Source: Miltoncostaeales bacterium
GTDB taxonomy: Bacteria > Actinomycetota > Thermoleophilia > Miltoncostaeales > Miltoncostaeaceae
Assembly (NCBI GenBank): GCA_030829765.1
Contig: JAUROO010000097.1
Location: 1-8,569, forward strand
DNA: 8,569 nt
Direction: 5' to 3'
Below, one piece after another: positions 1-5,581 of this stretch. The position numbers and the translations under genes were made by a program. Position 1 is the first letter of the stretch; every line of letters begins with the position of its first letter. The notes beneath the pieces are model-generated. The model was not told the origin of the DNA. It saw only the letters and a list, made by a program, of their open reading frames with translations, and ran no database searches.

Positions 1-49
1 CAGCACCTGCGATCCCACCGCCGTTCGTCGTATCGCACGGGCCCCGCCC

Positions 50-55
50 TACGAT
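50..55 (+). promoter_or_regulatory. -10 box for a leaderless deacetylase transcript
   Basis: TACGAT matches the actinobacterial -10 consensus TANNNT. Exactly 6 nt (56-61) separate it from the ATG at 62, so transcription should begin at or next to the start codon. No Shine-Dalgarno sequence precedes the ATG, which agrees with leaderless translation. No convincing -35 box is visible. Confidence 0.6.
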
Positions 56-61
56 GACGGC

Positions 62-979
62 ATGACCCGCCCCGACCTGGAACGCCGCCGTGCGGAACGG
101 CACGCACGCACGCGCCGGCGACGCATGGGGGCCGTGGCGGCGGTCGCGGTGCTCGTGGCGGCGGCCACGGGCGTGGGCGTGGTGATGATGGCGGGCGGCA
201 GCACAGAGGGCGAGCAGGCCACGGCCGCCCCGGAGTACCGTCAGCCCACCACGGCCTCCCCGGCCCCCGAGCCCGCGCGCACGGCCACGGCGGCCACCAC
301 GGAGTCACCACAGCGCATCACGCCGCCTGTCGCCGGGCCCGGCACTGTCATCAGCGAGGGCCCGGCCAGCGCCGGCCGGAAGGTGGCGCTCACCATCGAT
401 GACGGCACCTGCGCCAGTTGCGTGGACCGCATCCTCGACGTGGTGGAGAGCACCGGGGGCAAGGTGACCCTCTTCCCCAACGGCGTGTACGGCGGCAGTT
501 GGGAGCCGCAGGCAGGGCGCATTCGAAAGCTCATCGCAAGCGGCCAGGTGACGCTGGGCAATCACACCTACAGCCATCAGGTGTCCACGAAGATCGGGCC
601 GACGGCCTTCGCCGCCGACCTGCAGCGCAACGAGGACTGGATCCAGAAGACCTTCAAGGTGACCGGGCGCCCGTGGTTCCGGCCGCCCTACGGCGACCGG
701 AATGCGTCAATCGACGACGCCGCCGGCGCGCGCGGGTACCGCAAGGTGATCATGTGGTCCGGGACGGTGGCCGACTCGCAGCCCCGCAGCGAGGCGTACA
801 TCCTCGACGCCATCGACTACTGGGCACGCCCCGGGGCCATCATCCTCATGCACGCCAACCACCCCGCCACGGCAAATGCGCTGCCGAAGATCTTCCGGAG
901 GCTGGAGAAGAAGGGCCTGGAGCCCGTGACGCTGGCCGAGTTGCTCGGCGAGGCGCCGGCGTCAGGCACATCGCGCTGA
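62..979 (+). CDS. Membrane-anchored polysaccharide deacetylase (NodB domain, carbohydrate esterase family 4)
   Basis: This 305-residue protein should remove N-acetyl (or similar acyl) groups from a cell-envelope polysaccharide or peptidoglycan outside the membrane. The first 21 residues are very Arg-rich. One hydrophobic helix follows (about 22-43), giving a signal-anchor topology, then an Ala/Pro/Thr-rich linker (about 50-95). The NodB domain starts near residue 106 and its signatures are in order: TIDDG (111-115, with D113 as presumed base and D114 as metal ligand), NHTYSH (167-172, metal ligands H168 and H172), RPPYGD (207-212) and ILMHANH (261-267). The usual fourth motif is less clear near MWSGTV (231-236). 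Unusual features are the Ile in place of the common Phe in TFDDG, and a C-x-x-C pair (C117, C120) right after the catalytic aspartates. The ATG at 62 is chosen for its leaderless promoter. Substrate specificity cannot be read from the sequence. Confidence 0.92.
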   Translation: MTRPDLERRRAERHARTRRRRMGAVAAVAVLVAAATGVGVVMMAGGSTEGEQATAAPEYRQPTTASPAPEPARTATAATTESPQRITPPVAGPGTVISEGPASAGRKVALTIDDGTCASCVDRILDVVESTGGKVTLFPNGVYGGSWEPQAGRIRKLIASGQVTLGNHTYSHQVSTKIGPTAFAADLQRNEDWIQKTFKVTGRPWFRPPYGDRNASIDDAAGARGYRKVIMWSGTVADSQPRSEAYILDAIDYWARPGAIILMHANHPATANALPKIFRRLEKKGLEPVTLAELLGEAPASGTSR

Positions 980-1011
980 TCCAGCCCTGCCGGGCCACTC
1001 CGTGCGTCATG

Positions 1012-1017
1012 TAGCGT
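1012..1017 (+). promoter_or_regulatory. Putative -10 box for the secreted protein gene
   Basis: TAGCGT fits TANNNT and lies in the 70-nt gap after the deacetylase stop codon. A start site about 7 nt downstream (near 1024) would give a leader of about 26 nt that includes the Shine-Dalgarno sequence at 1038-1044. The gene therefore probably has its own promoter instead of depending on readthrough from the deacetylase gene. Confidence 0.4.
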
Positions 1018-1037
1018 CCCGCGCCACGAATCGGACT

Positions 1038-1044
1038 GGGAGAG
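1038..1044 (+). promoter_or_regulatory. Ribosome binding site that decides the start at 1050
   Basis: GGGAGAG is purine-rich and ends 5 nt before the ATG at 1050. It favours that start over the in-frame GTG at 1002, which would add 16 Arg-rich residues ahead of the signal peptide, and over the ATG at 1068. Confidence 0.55.
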
Positions 1045-1049
1045 CACGA

Positions 1050-1913
1050 ATGACCCGACGCGGGCGCATGAGCATGGGGCTGGCGGCCCTGGGAGCCGGC
1101 GTGGCCCTCTCCGCCGCCGTGGCGGCACAGGCGCAGGCGAGTGCCGCGACGGGCTTCTCGCAGCCCTACATGGGCACTCCCCGCTACGAGCCCCTGTCGG
1201 CGACGCAGGCAGGGCGCGACCTGCAGGTGAACGTGCCGCTTGGCCAGAAGCGCGCCGACCGCATTGCACGGCTCATCGGCCTCGACAAGTCGAAGGTGTT
1301 CACGCGGCGCCAGTACGCGCTGTTCATCGCCGGCAAGGGCAAGGGCGGCAACCGGACGGCGGCGAAGACACTGGACGCCGCAGTGCGGATCCTCACCAAC
1401 ACCTGGGGGCGGCCGCTGTACTCGAACGTGGACGGCGCGCGCACGCCGACCGTGCTGGCCAGCTATGGCCTGATGGTCAACACGCAGGGGATGCTGCAGA
1501 GCCCCGCCAATGCCAGTGCACCCACCCGGAAGGCCAACCAGTACCTGACGCCCGGCGGCTACATGGGCACATGGGCGCGTGCGAACGGGGCCGCGGGCAC
1601 CATGCGCATGCTGTACCGGTCCGCCTACACCCGCGAGGCGGCGTACGGCTTCAAGTCCCAGGGGATCTCCGGGGCCGCCCAGTTGGTGCCGAACCAGAAG
1701 GGCACGGCGCAGTCCACGGTGGGCATGTCCATGGCGCCGTCGATCTGGATCGCAAACTTCGCGCTGATCTACGTGCTCAACCCGAAGATCGCCGCCAAGA
1801 TGCCGGCCTACTGGGCGCCCATACCGCCGGCCATCGCAAGCGCCATTGCGGCCAGCCCCACGGGCCAGGTGCCGTACAGCCAGTACCGGGACCAGTTGCC
1901 CACGCCGGGATGA
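1050..1913 (+). CDS. Secreted protein of unknown family, free of cysteine
   Basis: The product has 287 residues. It begins with a clear Sec-type signal peptide: basic n-region TRRGR (2-6), hydrophobic core of about 10-26, and an Ala-rich cleavage zone ending around AQASA (28-32). The mature protein contains no Cys and no further strong membrane helix. A moderately hydrophobic stretch (PSIWIANFALIYVL, 230-243) near the end could be a buried helix. The middle is rich in Gly, Asn, Thr and Tyr (for example YLTPGGYMGTW, 165-175), and the C-terminus is Pro-rich. I recognise no catalytic motif or named family, so no function is proposed. It follows the deacetylase on the same strand, but a separate promoter and ribosome binding site suggest independent expression. 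An extracytoplasmic role is inferred only from the signal peptide. Confidence 0.8.
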   Translation: MTRRGRMSMGLAALGAGVALSAAVAAQAQASAATGFSQPYMGTPRYEPLSATQAGRDLQVNVPLGQKRADRIARLIGLDKSKVFTRRQYALFIAGKGKGGNRTAAKTLDAAVRILTNTWGRPLYSNVDGARTPTVLASYGLMVNTQGMLQSPANASAPTRKANQYLTPGGYMGTWARANGAAGTMRMLYRSAYTREAAYGFKSQGISGAAQLVPNQKGTAQSTVGMSMAPSIWIANFALIYVLNPKIAAKMPAYWAPIPPAIASAIAASPTGQVPYSQYRDQLPTPG

Positions 1914-1920
1914 CCTCCCG
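1906..1920 (+). terminator. Small hairpin with the stop codon in its loop
   Basis: CGGGA (1906-1910) pairs with TCCCG (1916-1920), and the 5-nt loop TGACC contains the TGA stop of the secreted-protein gene. No T-run follows. The convergent gene on the other strand ends only 18 nt away. The stem is short, so a terminator role is uncertain, but the same layout recurs at two stronger hairpins in this window. Confidence 0.3.
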
Positions 1921-1937
1921 CGGGGCGGACTGCGTGC

Positions 1938-2129
1938 CTAGGGGGTGACCTCGGTGGTGCTGCCCGACCACGGCTCGTAGGTGGCCAGGTACACGCCTGC
2001 GCCCGCACCCAGCGACGCGCCGATGACCCCGCCGAACGTGCCGAGGATCATCCGGCCCATCACGCCGCCGAGGAACGCGCCTGCCATGGCGCGGACGATG
2101 ATCGGTGCCGCTTCTTCGGAGACTTCCAT
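1938..2129 (-). CDS. 63-residue glycine-zipper membrane protein
   Basis: This short protein has an acidic start (MEVSEEA), then a long hydrophobic, Gly-rich segment (about 9-50) and a polar tail. Glycines fall in regular GxxxG runs: G17, G21, G25, and then G33, G37, G41, G45. Such spacing lets membrane helices pack tightly and is typical of glycine-zipper membrane or outer-envelope proteins. The segment is long enough for two helices with a turn near R26-G30. Support for its being a real gene comes from the membrane-like composition and the leaderless promoter exactly 6 nt before its ATG. The ORF ends 24 nt from the convergent secreted-protein gene. I cannot assign a function. A scaffold, a stress-response membrane peptide and a pore-forming peptide are all possible. 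Confidence 0.7.
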   Translation of the reverse strand: MEVSEEAAPIIVRAMAGAFLGGVMGRMILGTFGGVIGASLGAGAGVYLATYEPWSGSTTEVTP

Positions 2130-2135
2130 GCCCCG

Positions 2136-2141
2136 ACCTTA
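2136..2141 (-). promoter_or_regulatory. -10 box for the leaderless glycine-zipper gene
   Basis: On the minus strand TAAGGT is followed by the 6-nt spacer CGGGGC and then ATG (2129-2127). The geometry is identical to that of the deacetylase gene and implies a leaderless mRNA. Confidence 0.6.
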
Positions 2142-2199
2142 CAACGCGGGCGCCCGGTGACGGAAGGGGCTACGCCGGAATGCACGGCAGCACGGGTCG

Positions 2200-2221
2200 G
2201 CAGGTACGCCGCCGTACCTGC
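2200..2221. repeat. Perfect 9-bp inverted repeat, terminator or operator
   Basis: GCAGGTACG (2200-2208) and CGTACCTGC (2213-2221) form a perfect 9-bp stem with a 4-nt loop (CCGC). The stem can be extended by a G-T and a C-G pair. The repeat lies 28 nt past the stop codon of the leftward gene at 2249-2440 and about 60 nt upstream of the -10 box of the next leftward gene. A hairpin terminator without a U-tract is the simplest reading, and a binding site for a dimeric regulator of the glycine-zipper gene is the alternative. The rest of the gap 2130-2248 holds nothing else that I can identify. Confidence 0.5.
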
Positions 2222-2248
2222 TGCGCGTCACGATCTCCGCTGGACCCG

Positions 2249-2440
2249 CTAGTCGGCTTCGCGCGCCCAGGGCGAGAACACCAGCACCACCGCGAGGATG
2301 AAGATCACCATCCCGAGGGCCGCCATGAAGGGCGGACGTCCCGCCCACTCCGCGGGGGCATCCCAGGTGATGCCGGGGATGAAGAGCACCATGGCAATGA
2401 CGGTGCCGAGGCCGAGGGTCCATGCCTGTCGGTCGGTCAT
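2249..2440 (-). CDS. 63-residue protein with two predicted membrane helices
   Basis: The product has hydrophobic segments at about 7-24 (LGLGTVIAMVLFIPGI is the core) and 38-56 (FMAALGMVIFILAVVLVF). They are joined by a short loop containing WDAPAEWAGRPP, and the C-terminus is PWAREAD. A hairpin of two helices with both ends on the same side of the membrane is expected. No family is recognised. The gene starts 9 nt after the stop of the 233-residue membrane protein upstream, so cotranscription is possible. However, there is no Shine-Dalgarno sequence in the pyrimidine-rich gap, and a -10 box sits exactly 6 nt before the ATG, which points to its own leaderless transcript. Confidence 0.7.
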   Translation of the reverse strand: MTDRQAWTLGLGTVIAMVLFIPGITWDAPAEWAGRPPFMAALGMVIFILAVVLVFSPWAREAD

Positions 2441-2446
2441 GGGGGA

Positions 2447-2452
2447 AGGCTA
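2447..2452 (-). promoter_or_regulatory. -10 box overlapping the upstream gene's stop codon
   Basis: On the minus strand TAGCCT is followed by 6 nt (TCCCCC) and the ATG at 2440-2438. The first three bases, TAG, are at the same time the stop codon of the 2450-3151 gene. Both the sequence and the spacing match the other leaderless promoters here. Confidence 0.55.
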
Positions 2453-3151
2453 CAGGGAGATGCTCACCGGCATAAGCGCCACCCAGGCGATGGCGGCGAC
2501 GAAGACGACGGCAGCCACCACGAGTCCAGCGGCCTTCACCTGCCGGGATTCGAACTGCGTGGCCATGCCTGCGAAGAAGAGCACCATCGCGAACATCACC
2601 GCGGCCAGCACGTAGTTGTCGCCGCGCTGATTTGCCTCACGGGCGGTGGCCGAGTAGGCGTCGGCCTCGGCGGTGAGCTTCTGCGCCTGCTGTTCTTGTG
2701 CCACGGAGTACGACTCAAGGGCGAATGGCGACGATGGCGCGTCAGGGTTCTTCAACGGGCGGAGCGCCAGCCACTCGCGGAAGGGCTCCTGGAACTCCGG
2801 ACGGAAACGCTCGCGGTAGAAGGAGGCCTTGCGGCCATCACCGGCCGCCGTTGCATCGATCCACTCTGTGAACAGCGCGAGGTCGATGGCGTTCAGGCTC
2901 TCGGCCCGCGACGCAGCCTTCGTTGATTCAGTGCGCGCCGCATTGCCCCTCGAGTAGGCGTCGGCCTGCTCACCGCTCCAGCGGGTGGCCTGGTATCCGC
3001 TCCACGCGATGGCGACAGTCGCCAGGGCCAGCAGGATCCCGGCGATGATCTCCAGGCGCTTGTCGGCGCGGGACATGCCCGATGGGGCGAACATCCCCCT
3101 GATCACTCCGGGGTCCTCGTTGCCGGACGGGGTGCTCGGCTCGTCGCTCAT
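2450..3151 (-). CDS. Conserved-looking membrane protein of unknown function, three predicted helices
   Basis: The product has 233 residues. A polar N-terminus (1-32) precedes helix 1 (about 33-52, ending IAWSGYQATRWSGEQA). A long soluble middle region (about 60-175) follows, rich in Ala, Glu, Gln and Arg, probably helical, and containing FYRERFRPEFQEPFREW (111-127). Helices 2 and 3 lie at the C-terminus (about 179-197 and 207-227). From memory, bacterial proteins with the same pattern (a WSGYQATRWSGEQA-like segment, then a KNPDAP-like motif, here at 134-139, then two C-terminal helices) are widespread and usually annotated only as hypothetical. I do not assign a family number. The ATG at 3151 is chosen because the reading frame further upstream is Arg-rich and lies in the divergent promoter region. 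A function cannot be inferred. Confidence 0.82.
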   Translation of the reverse strand: MSDEPSTPSGNEDPGVIRGMFAPSGMSRADKRLEIIAGILLALATVAIAWSGYQATRWSGEQADAYSRGNAARTESTKAASRAESLNAIDLALFTEWIDATAAGDGRKASFYRERFRPEFQEPFREWLALRPLKNPDAPSSPFALESYSVAQEQQAQKLTAEADAYSATAREANQRGDNYVLAAVMFAMVLFFAGMATQFESRQVKAAGLVVAAVVFVAAIAWVALMPVSISL

Positions 3152-3157
3152 GTCCTC

Positions 3158-3163
3158 AGGGTG
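3158..3163 (-). promoter_or_regulatory. Weak candidate -10 box at the leaderless distance
   Basis: CACCCT on the minus strand lies exactly 6 nt before the ATG at 3151-3149. It differs from TANNNT only at the first position. The intervening GAGGAC could alternatively act as a Shine-Dalgarno sequence, but it sits unusually close to the ATG. Confidence 0.25.
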
Positions 3164-3237
3164 CCAGATGAGGGGCCGGTCATTGGTCCCTGCTCGGTGA
3201 TTCCCGGCACCGCTCCGCAGATCGCGACCGTTTTCTG

Positions 3238-3243
3238 TACGGT
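3238..3243 (+). promoter_or_regulatory. Possible -10 box for the methyltransferase gene
   Basis: TACGGT fits TANNNT and is preceded by TG. It lies in the 227-nt divergent region between the membrane-protein gene and the methyltransferase. A start site near 3250 would leave a leader of about 130 nt before the chosen TTG. That leader includes a three-fold CGATRR-type hexamer run (3351-3368). I see no other clear promoter in the region. Confidence 0.3.
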
Positions 3244-3366
3244 GAGATCGGAATACGGGTCTCCCGGATTGCAGGCGCAGCCGCCGCCCCCCCTCGGGTG
3301 GCCGGGTCGCGCAGCCCGCACCCGCATCGGCGGCGCCGCGCGCGACGCCGCGATAGCGATAGCGAT

Positions 3367-3373
3367 GAGAGGA
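3367..3373 (+). promoter_or_regulatory. Ribosome binding site supporting a TTG start at 3379
   Basis: GAGAGGA ends 5 nt before the TTG at 3379. Neither the in-frame GTG at 3298 nor the ATG at 3430 has a Shine-Dalgarno sequence or a -10 box at the leaderless distance. Confidence 0.45.
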
Positions 3374-3378
3374 CGGCC

Positions 3379-4152
3379 TTGGCCCGACGCAATCCGACAG
3401 CAGCTCCCGGCTCCGACATCGATATCTCGATGCCGGATCAGCACCTGCCGCAGGACTCGGAGTGGTGCGATGTGCACCTTGAGTCGGGGACCCGCCGCGT
3501 GCGGTTCCACGACTACGACGAGATCTACGCGATCCCCGGGCTGTACGAGCGCATCTTCTACGACGTGCTGCGTTGCACATCGCCGGCGGTGATCGCGGGC
3601 ATGCTCTCCGAGCAGATGGACGAGCAGGGCGTTGACCCTACGGACGTGCGGTGCCTGGACCTCGGTGCCGGCAACGGGATCATGGGCGAGGAGATGCGCG
3701 GAATCGGGGTGTCCTCGCTGGTGGGCGTGGACATCATCGACGAGGCCCGCGATGCCGCCTACCGCGACCGGCCCGAGGTGTACGACGCCTACGTGGCGGG
3801 CGACATCCGCAGCCCCACCCCCGACGGGCTGGCCGCGATCGAGCAGGTGCAGCCCACGTGCCTCACGTGCGTGGCGGCCCTCGGGTTCGGCGACATCCCG
3901 CCCGATGCCTTCGCCGCTGCATGGAACCTGGTCTCCGATGACGCCCTGGTGGGCTTCAACATCAAGGAGGACTTCCTCGAGGATGGCGCGGACCGTTCCG
4001 GGTTCGCGCAGTTGATCGACCGCGCGATCGCCGACGGAGCCCTGCAGGTGTCGGCACAGGAGCGCTACCGGCACCGGGATGCCGCAAACGGCACCCCCCT
4101 GCACTACGTGGCCATCACCGGACGCAAGCAGGCCGCCCTGCAGGCGGCGTAG
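3379..4152 (+). CDS. Class I SAM-dependent methyltransferase
   Basis: The product has 257 residues from the TTG start. It carries a Rossmann-type methyltransferase domain. Motif I is CLDLGAGNG (92-100), the glycine-rich loop that binds S-adenosylmethionine. The following strand, VGVDII (115-120), carries the acidic residue D118 expected to bind the ribose hydroxyls. AGDI (140-143) and ALGFGDIP (167-174) fit the later strands of the fold. The N-terminus has a conspicuous aromatic and charged block (RFHDYDEIYAIPGLYERIFYD, about 42-62) that probably caps the active site. No substrate-specific motif is recognised, so the acceptor is unknown. The start is uncertain: TTG 3379 has the best ribosome binding site, ATG 3430 would give 240 residues, and GTG 3298 would add an implausible Arg-rich segment. 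The gene stands alone, divergent from the gene to its left and convergent with the antiporter. Confidence 0.85.
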   Translation: MARRNPTAAPGSDIDISMPDQHLPQDSEWCDVHLESGTRRVRFHDYDEIYAIPGLYERIFYDVLRCTSPAVIAGMLSEQMDEQGVDPTDVRCLDLGAGNGIMGEEMRGIGVSSLVGVDIIDEARDAAYRDRPEVYDAYVAGDIRSPTPDGLAAIEQVQPTCLTCVAALGFGDIPPDAFAAAWNLVSDDALVGFNIKEDFLEDGADRSGFAQLIDRAIADGALQVSAQERYRHRDAANGTPLHYVAITGRKQAALQAA

Positions 4153-4169
4153 AACCGACGCGCCGCCTG
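4141..4169 (+). terminator. 9-bp hairpin spanning the methyltransferase stop codon
   Basis: CAGGCGGCG (4141-4149) pairs perfectly with CGCCGCCTG (4161-4169). The 11-nt loop begins with the TAG stop codon (4150-4152). A second, competing small hairpin (GGGGC-CGTG-GCCCC, 4169-4173 and 4178-4182) follows at once. There is no U-tract, but in GC-rich actinobacteria many terminators lack one. Confidence 0.5.
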
Positions 4170-4235
4170 GGGCCGTGGCCCCTGGGGTGTGCGCTTCGCC
4201 GGGATCCGGTGGGGGGAGGGCCAGGAGATCAACCT

Positions 4236-4269
4236 TGCCCCGGGTTCCGGCCGCACGGGAGCCGGGGCA
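4236..4269. terminator. 8-bp hairpin between convergent genes
   Basis: TGCCCCGG (4236-4243) pairs with CCGGGGCA (4262-4269) around an 18-nt loop. It lies 15 nt beyond the antiporter stop codon (minus strand) and about 80 nt beyond the methyltransferase stop, so it could end the leftward transcript or act in both directions. The remainder of the gap 4153-4283 shows no gene. Confidence 0.4.
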
Positions 4270-4283
4270 CAGCACCGGCGCTG

Positions 4284-5519
4284 CTAGCCGTCCGCCTCCT
4301 TCGCGGAGCGCAGGCCGAGCAGTCGCGCCGCGGACGACCCGGTGAACCCGTAGATGAACACGGTGCCGGCGATCACCACGAAGGCCACCGGCAGCAGTAG
4401 ATCCGCCCCCGGGGTGCCCGCGCGAACCAATGACGTCGCCATGCTCGCGGCGGTCGCCGCGGCGACGATGCCGCGGGGCGCCATCCAGCCGATGAACAGG
4501 CGCTCGCGCCACGAGAAGCCACCGCCGACGGTGAACGCGAACGCCACCAGCGGCCGCACCACCAGCACCATCAGCGCCACCACTACGAGCGTGGCCAGGA
4601 TCACAGGGCCGAGGGCCCCGGGGGATACCAGCGCCGCGAGGGACACGAACAGCACGCCGATGGCAATCGCCTCGACGGTGTCGAAGAACGGCAGTACCGC
4701 GTCGACGTCGTGCCGCACCCGCACCGAGATGCGCTCGGCCACCGCCCCCATCGCAAGCGCCGTCAGCAACCCGGCGTTCGGCACCATCGCGCTCGCGATA
4801 CCGGACCCCAGCACCACCGCGGCCAGCATCACCGTGGTGCCCACCACGTGGTTCGACCCGGCAAGGCGCAGGCCGATCCAGAGGAAGGCCACGCCCGCCG
4901 CCGTGCCGATGGCCGCGACCCCGATGCCCTCGAGGAAGGCCAGCACGCCTGCCACAACGTCCGACTCATTGCCGGCGCGAAGCGCCTGGAACACGATTAC
5001 CGCCGCAAGCGCCCCCACCGGATCGAGCAGCAGGCTCTCCCATGTAAGTGTGTCCCCCACCCGACGCGTGACCCGCGCGTGACGCAGCAGCGGCCCCACC
5101 ACGGTGGGGCCCGACACCGCGAGGATGGCTCCGAGCAGCAGGGCCATGTCCCATGCGATCCCGACGATCAGCCAGATGGCGAGGGCACCGGCGACCCATG
5201 TAACGAGGCCCCCGAACCACACCAGGCGCAGCGCCACCCGGGTATCACCCACGCCCATGGGCCGACGGCCCAGGTCCATGCCCCCGCGGAACAGGATCAC
5301 GGCCACCACCACGTCGATCACCGGGCCGAAGGAGTCGCCGAGGATGAGGCGGGCATCGGTCCATGACGCCGCCATGCCCAACAGGAAGCCCGCGGGCAGG
5401 AGCAGCACCAGTGCGGGAAGCCCGAGCCGCGGCGCCACCACCTGGCACGCCGCGGCCACCGCAAAGATCAGCGCGATCGCGAGGAATACCTGCGGCTCGG
5501 TAATGGCCTCCGGGGTCAG
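4284..5519 (-). CDS. CPA1-type cation/proton antiporter
   Basis: This is an integral membrane exchanger of Na+ or K+ against H+, used for pH and salt homeostasis. The protein is about 411 residues with roughly 12 hydrophobic segments. Numbered from the CTG start, family landmarks are LPALVLLLPAGFLLG (about 34-48), FRGGMDL (77-83), VSGPTVVGP (135-143), ESLLLDPVGA (161-170, with the ion-binding aspartate D166) and WMAPRGIV (345-352). No C-terminal TrkA/RCK or universal-stress domain is present. The usual Asn-Asp pair is Leu-Asp here. The start is a real problem. The first ATG/GTG/TTG is GTG 5459, which would cut helix 1 (EPQVFLAIALIFAVAAACQ). The in-frame extension stays open to a stop at 5531-5529. 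CTG 5519 lies exactly 6 nt after a TANNNT box, so I chose it. ATT 5504, giving MTEPQVF, is another option with GGAGG just upstream. Confidence 0.88.
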   Translation of the reverse strand: MTPEAITEPQVFLAIALIFAVAAACQVVAPRLGLPALVLLLPAGFLLGMAASWTDARLILGDSFGPVIDVVVAVILFRGGMDLGRRPMGVGDTRVALRLVWFGGLVTWVAGALAIWLIVGIAWDMALLLGAILAVSGPTVVGPLLRHARVTRRVGDTLTWESLLLDPVGALAAVIVFQALRAGNESDVVAGVLAFLEGIGVAAIGTAAGVAFLWIGLRLAGSNHVVGTTVMLAAVVLGSGIASAMVPNAGLLTALAMGAVAERISVRVRHDVDAVLPFFDTVEAIAIGVLFVSLAALVSPGALGPVILATLVVVALMVLVVRPLVAFAFTVGGGFSWRERLFIGWMAPRGIVAAATAASMATSLVRAGTPGADLLLPVAFVVIAGTVFIYGFTGSSAARLLGLRSAKEADG

Positions 5520-5525
5520 GGCGCG

Positions 5526-5531
5526 AACCTA
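5526..5531 (-). promoter_or_regulatory. -10 box placing transcription at a CTG codon of the antiporter
   Basis: On the minus strand TAGGTT is followed by the 6-nt spacer CGCGCC and then CTG (5519-5517). This is the spacing used by the other leaderless genes here. The in-frame stop codon TAG (5531-5529) overlaps the box, so translation cannot start further upstream. Confidence 0.5.
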
Positions 5532-5581
5532 CCAGCCGGTGATAGACCACCTAAGGAATACGCGACCCGAGGACGACGGCC

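Noticed and set aside
2105..2926. 273-codon plus-strand open frame over the leftward membrane-protein genes
   Set aside because: Its product is rich in His, Gly and Arg with no hydrophobic pattern, whereas the opposite strand encodes well-formed membrane helices with their own promoters.
3351..3368. Hexamer run CGATAG-CGATAG-CGATGA as a microsatellite or operator
   Set aside because: There are only about three imperfect units, too few to claim a functional repeat. It is mentioned only as part of the methyltransferase leader.
3152..3580. Upstream extension of the 233-residue membrane protein to 376 residues
   Set aside because: The extension is Arg-rich and runs through the divergent promoter region into the methyltransferase gene. 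MSDEP at 3151 is a natural start.
3148..4512. 454-codon minus-strand open frame opposite the methyltransferase
   Set aside because: It is His/Arg/Gly-rich without any motif, spans two genes and the gap between them, and is a typical stop-free antisense frame of a GC-rich gene. The plus-strand frame has clear methyltransferase motifs.
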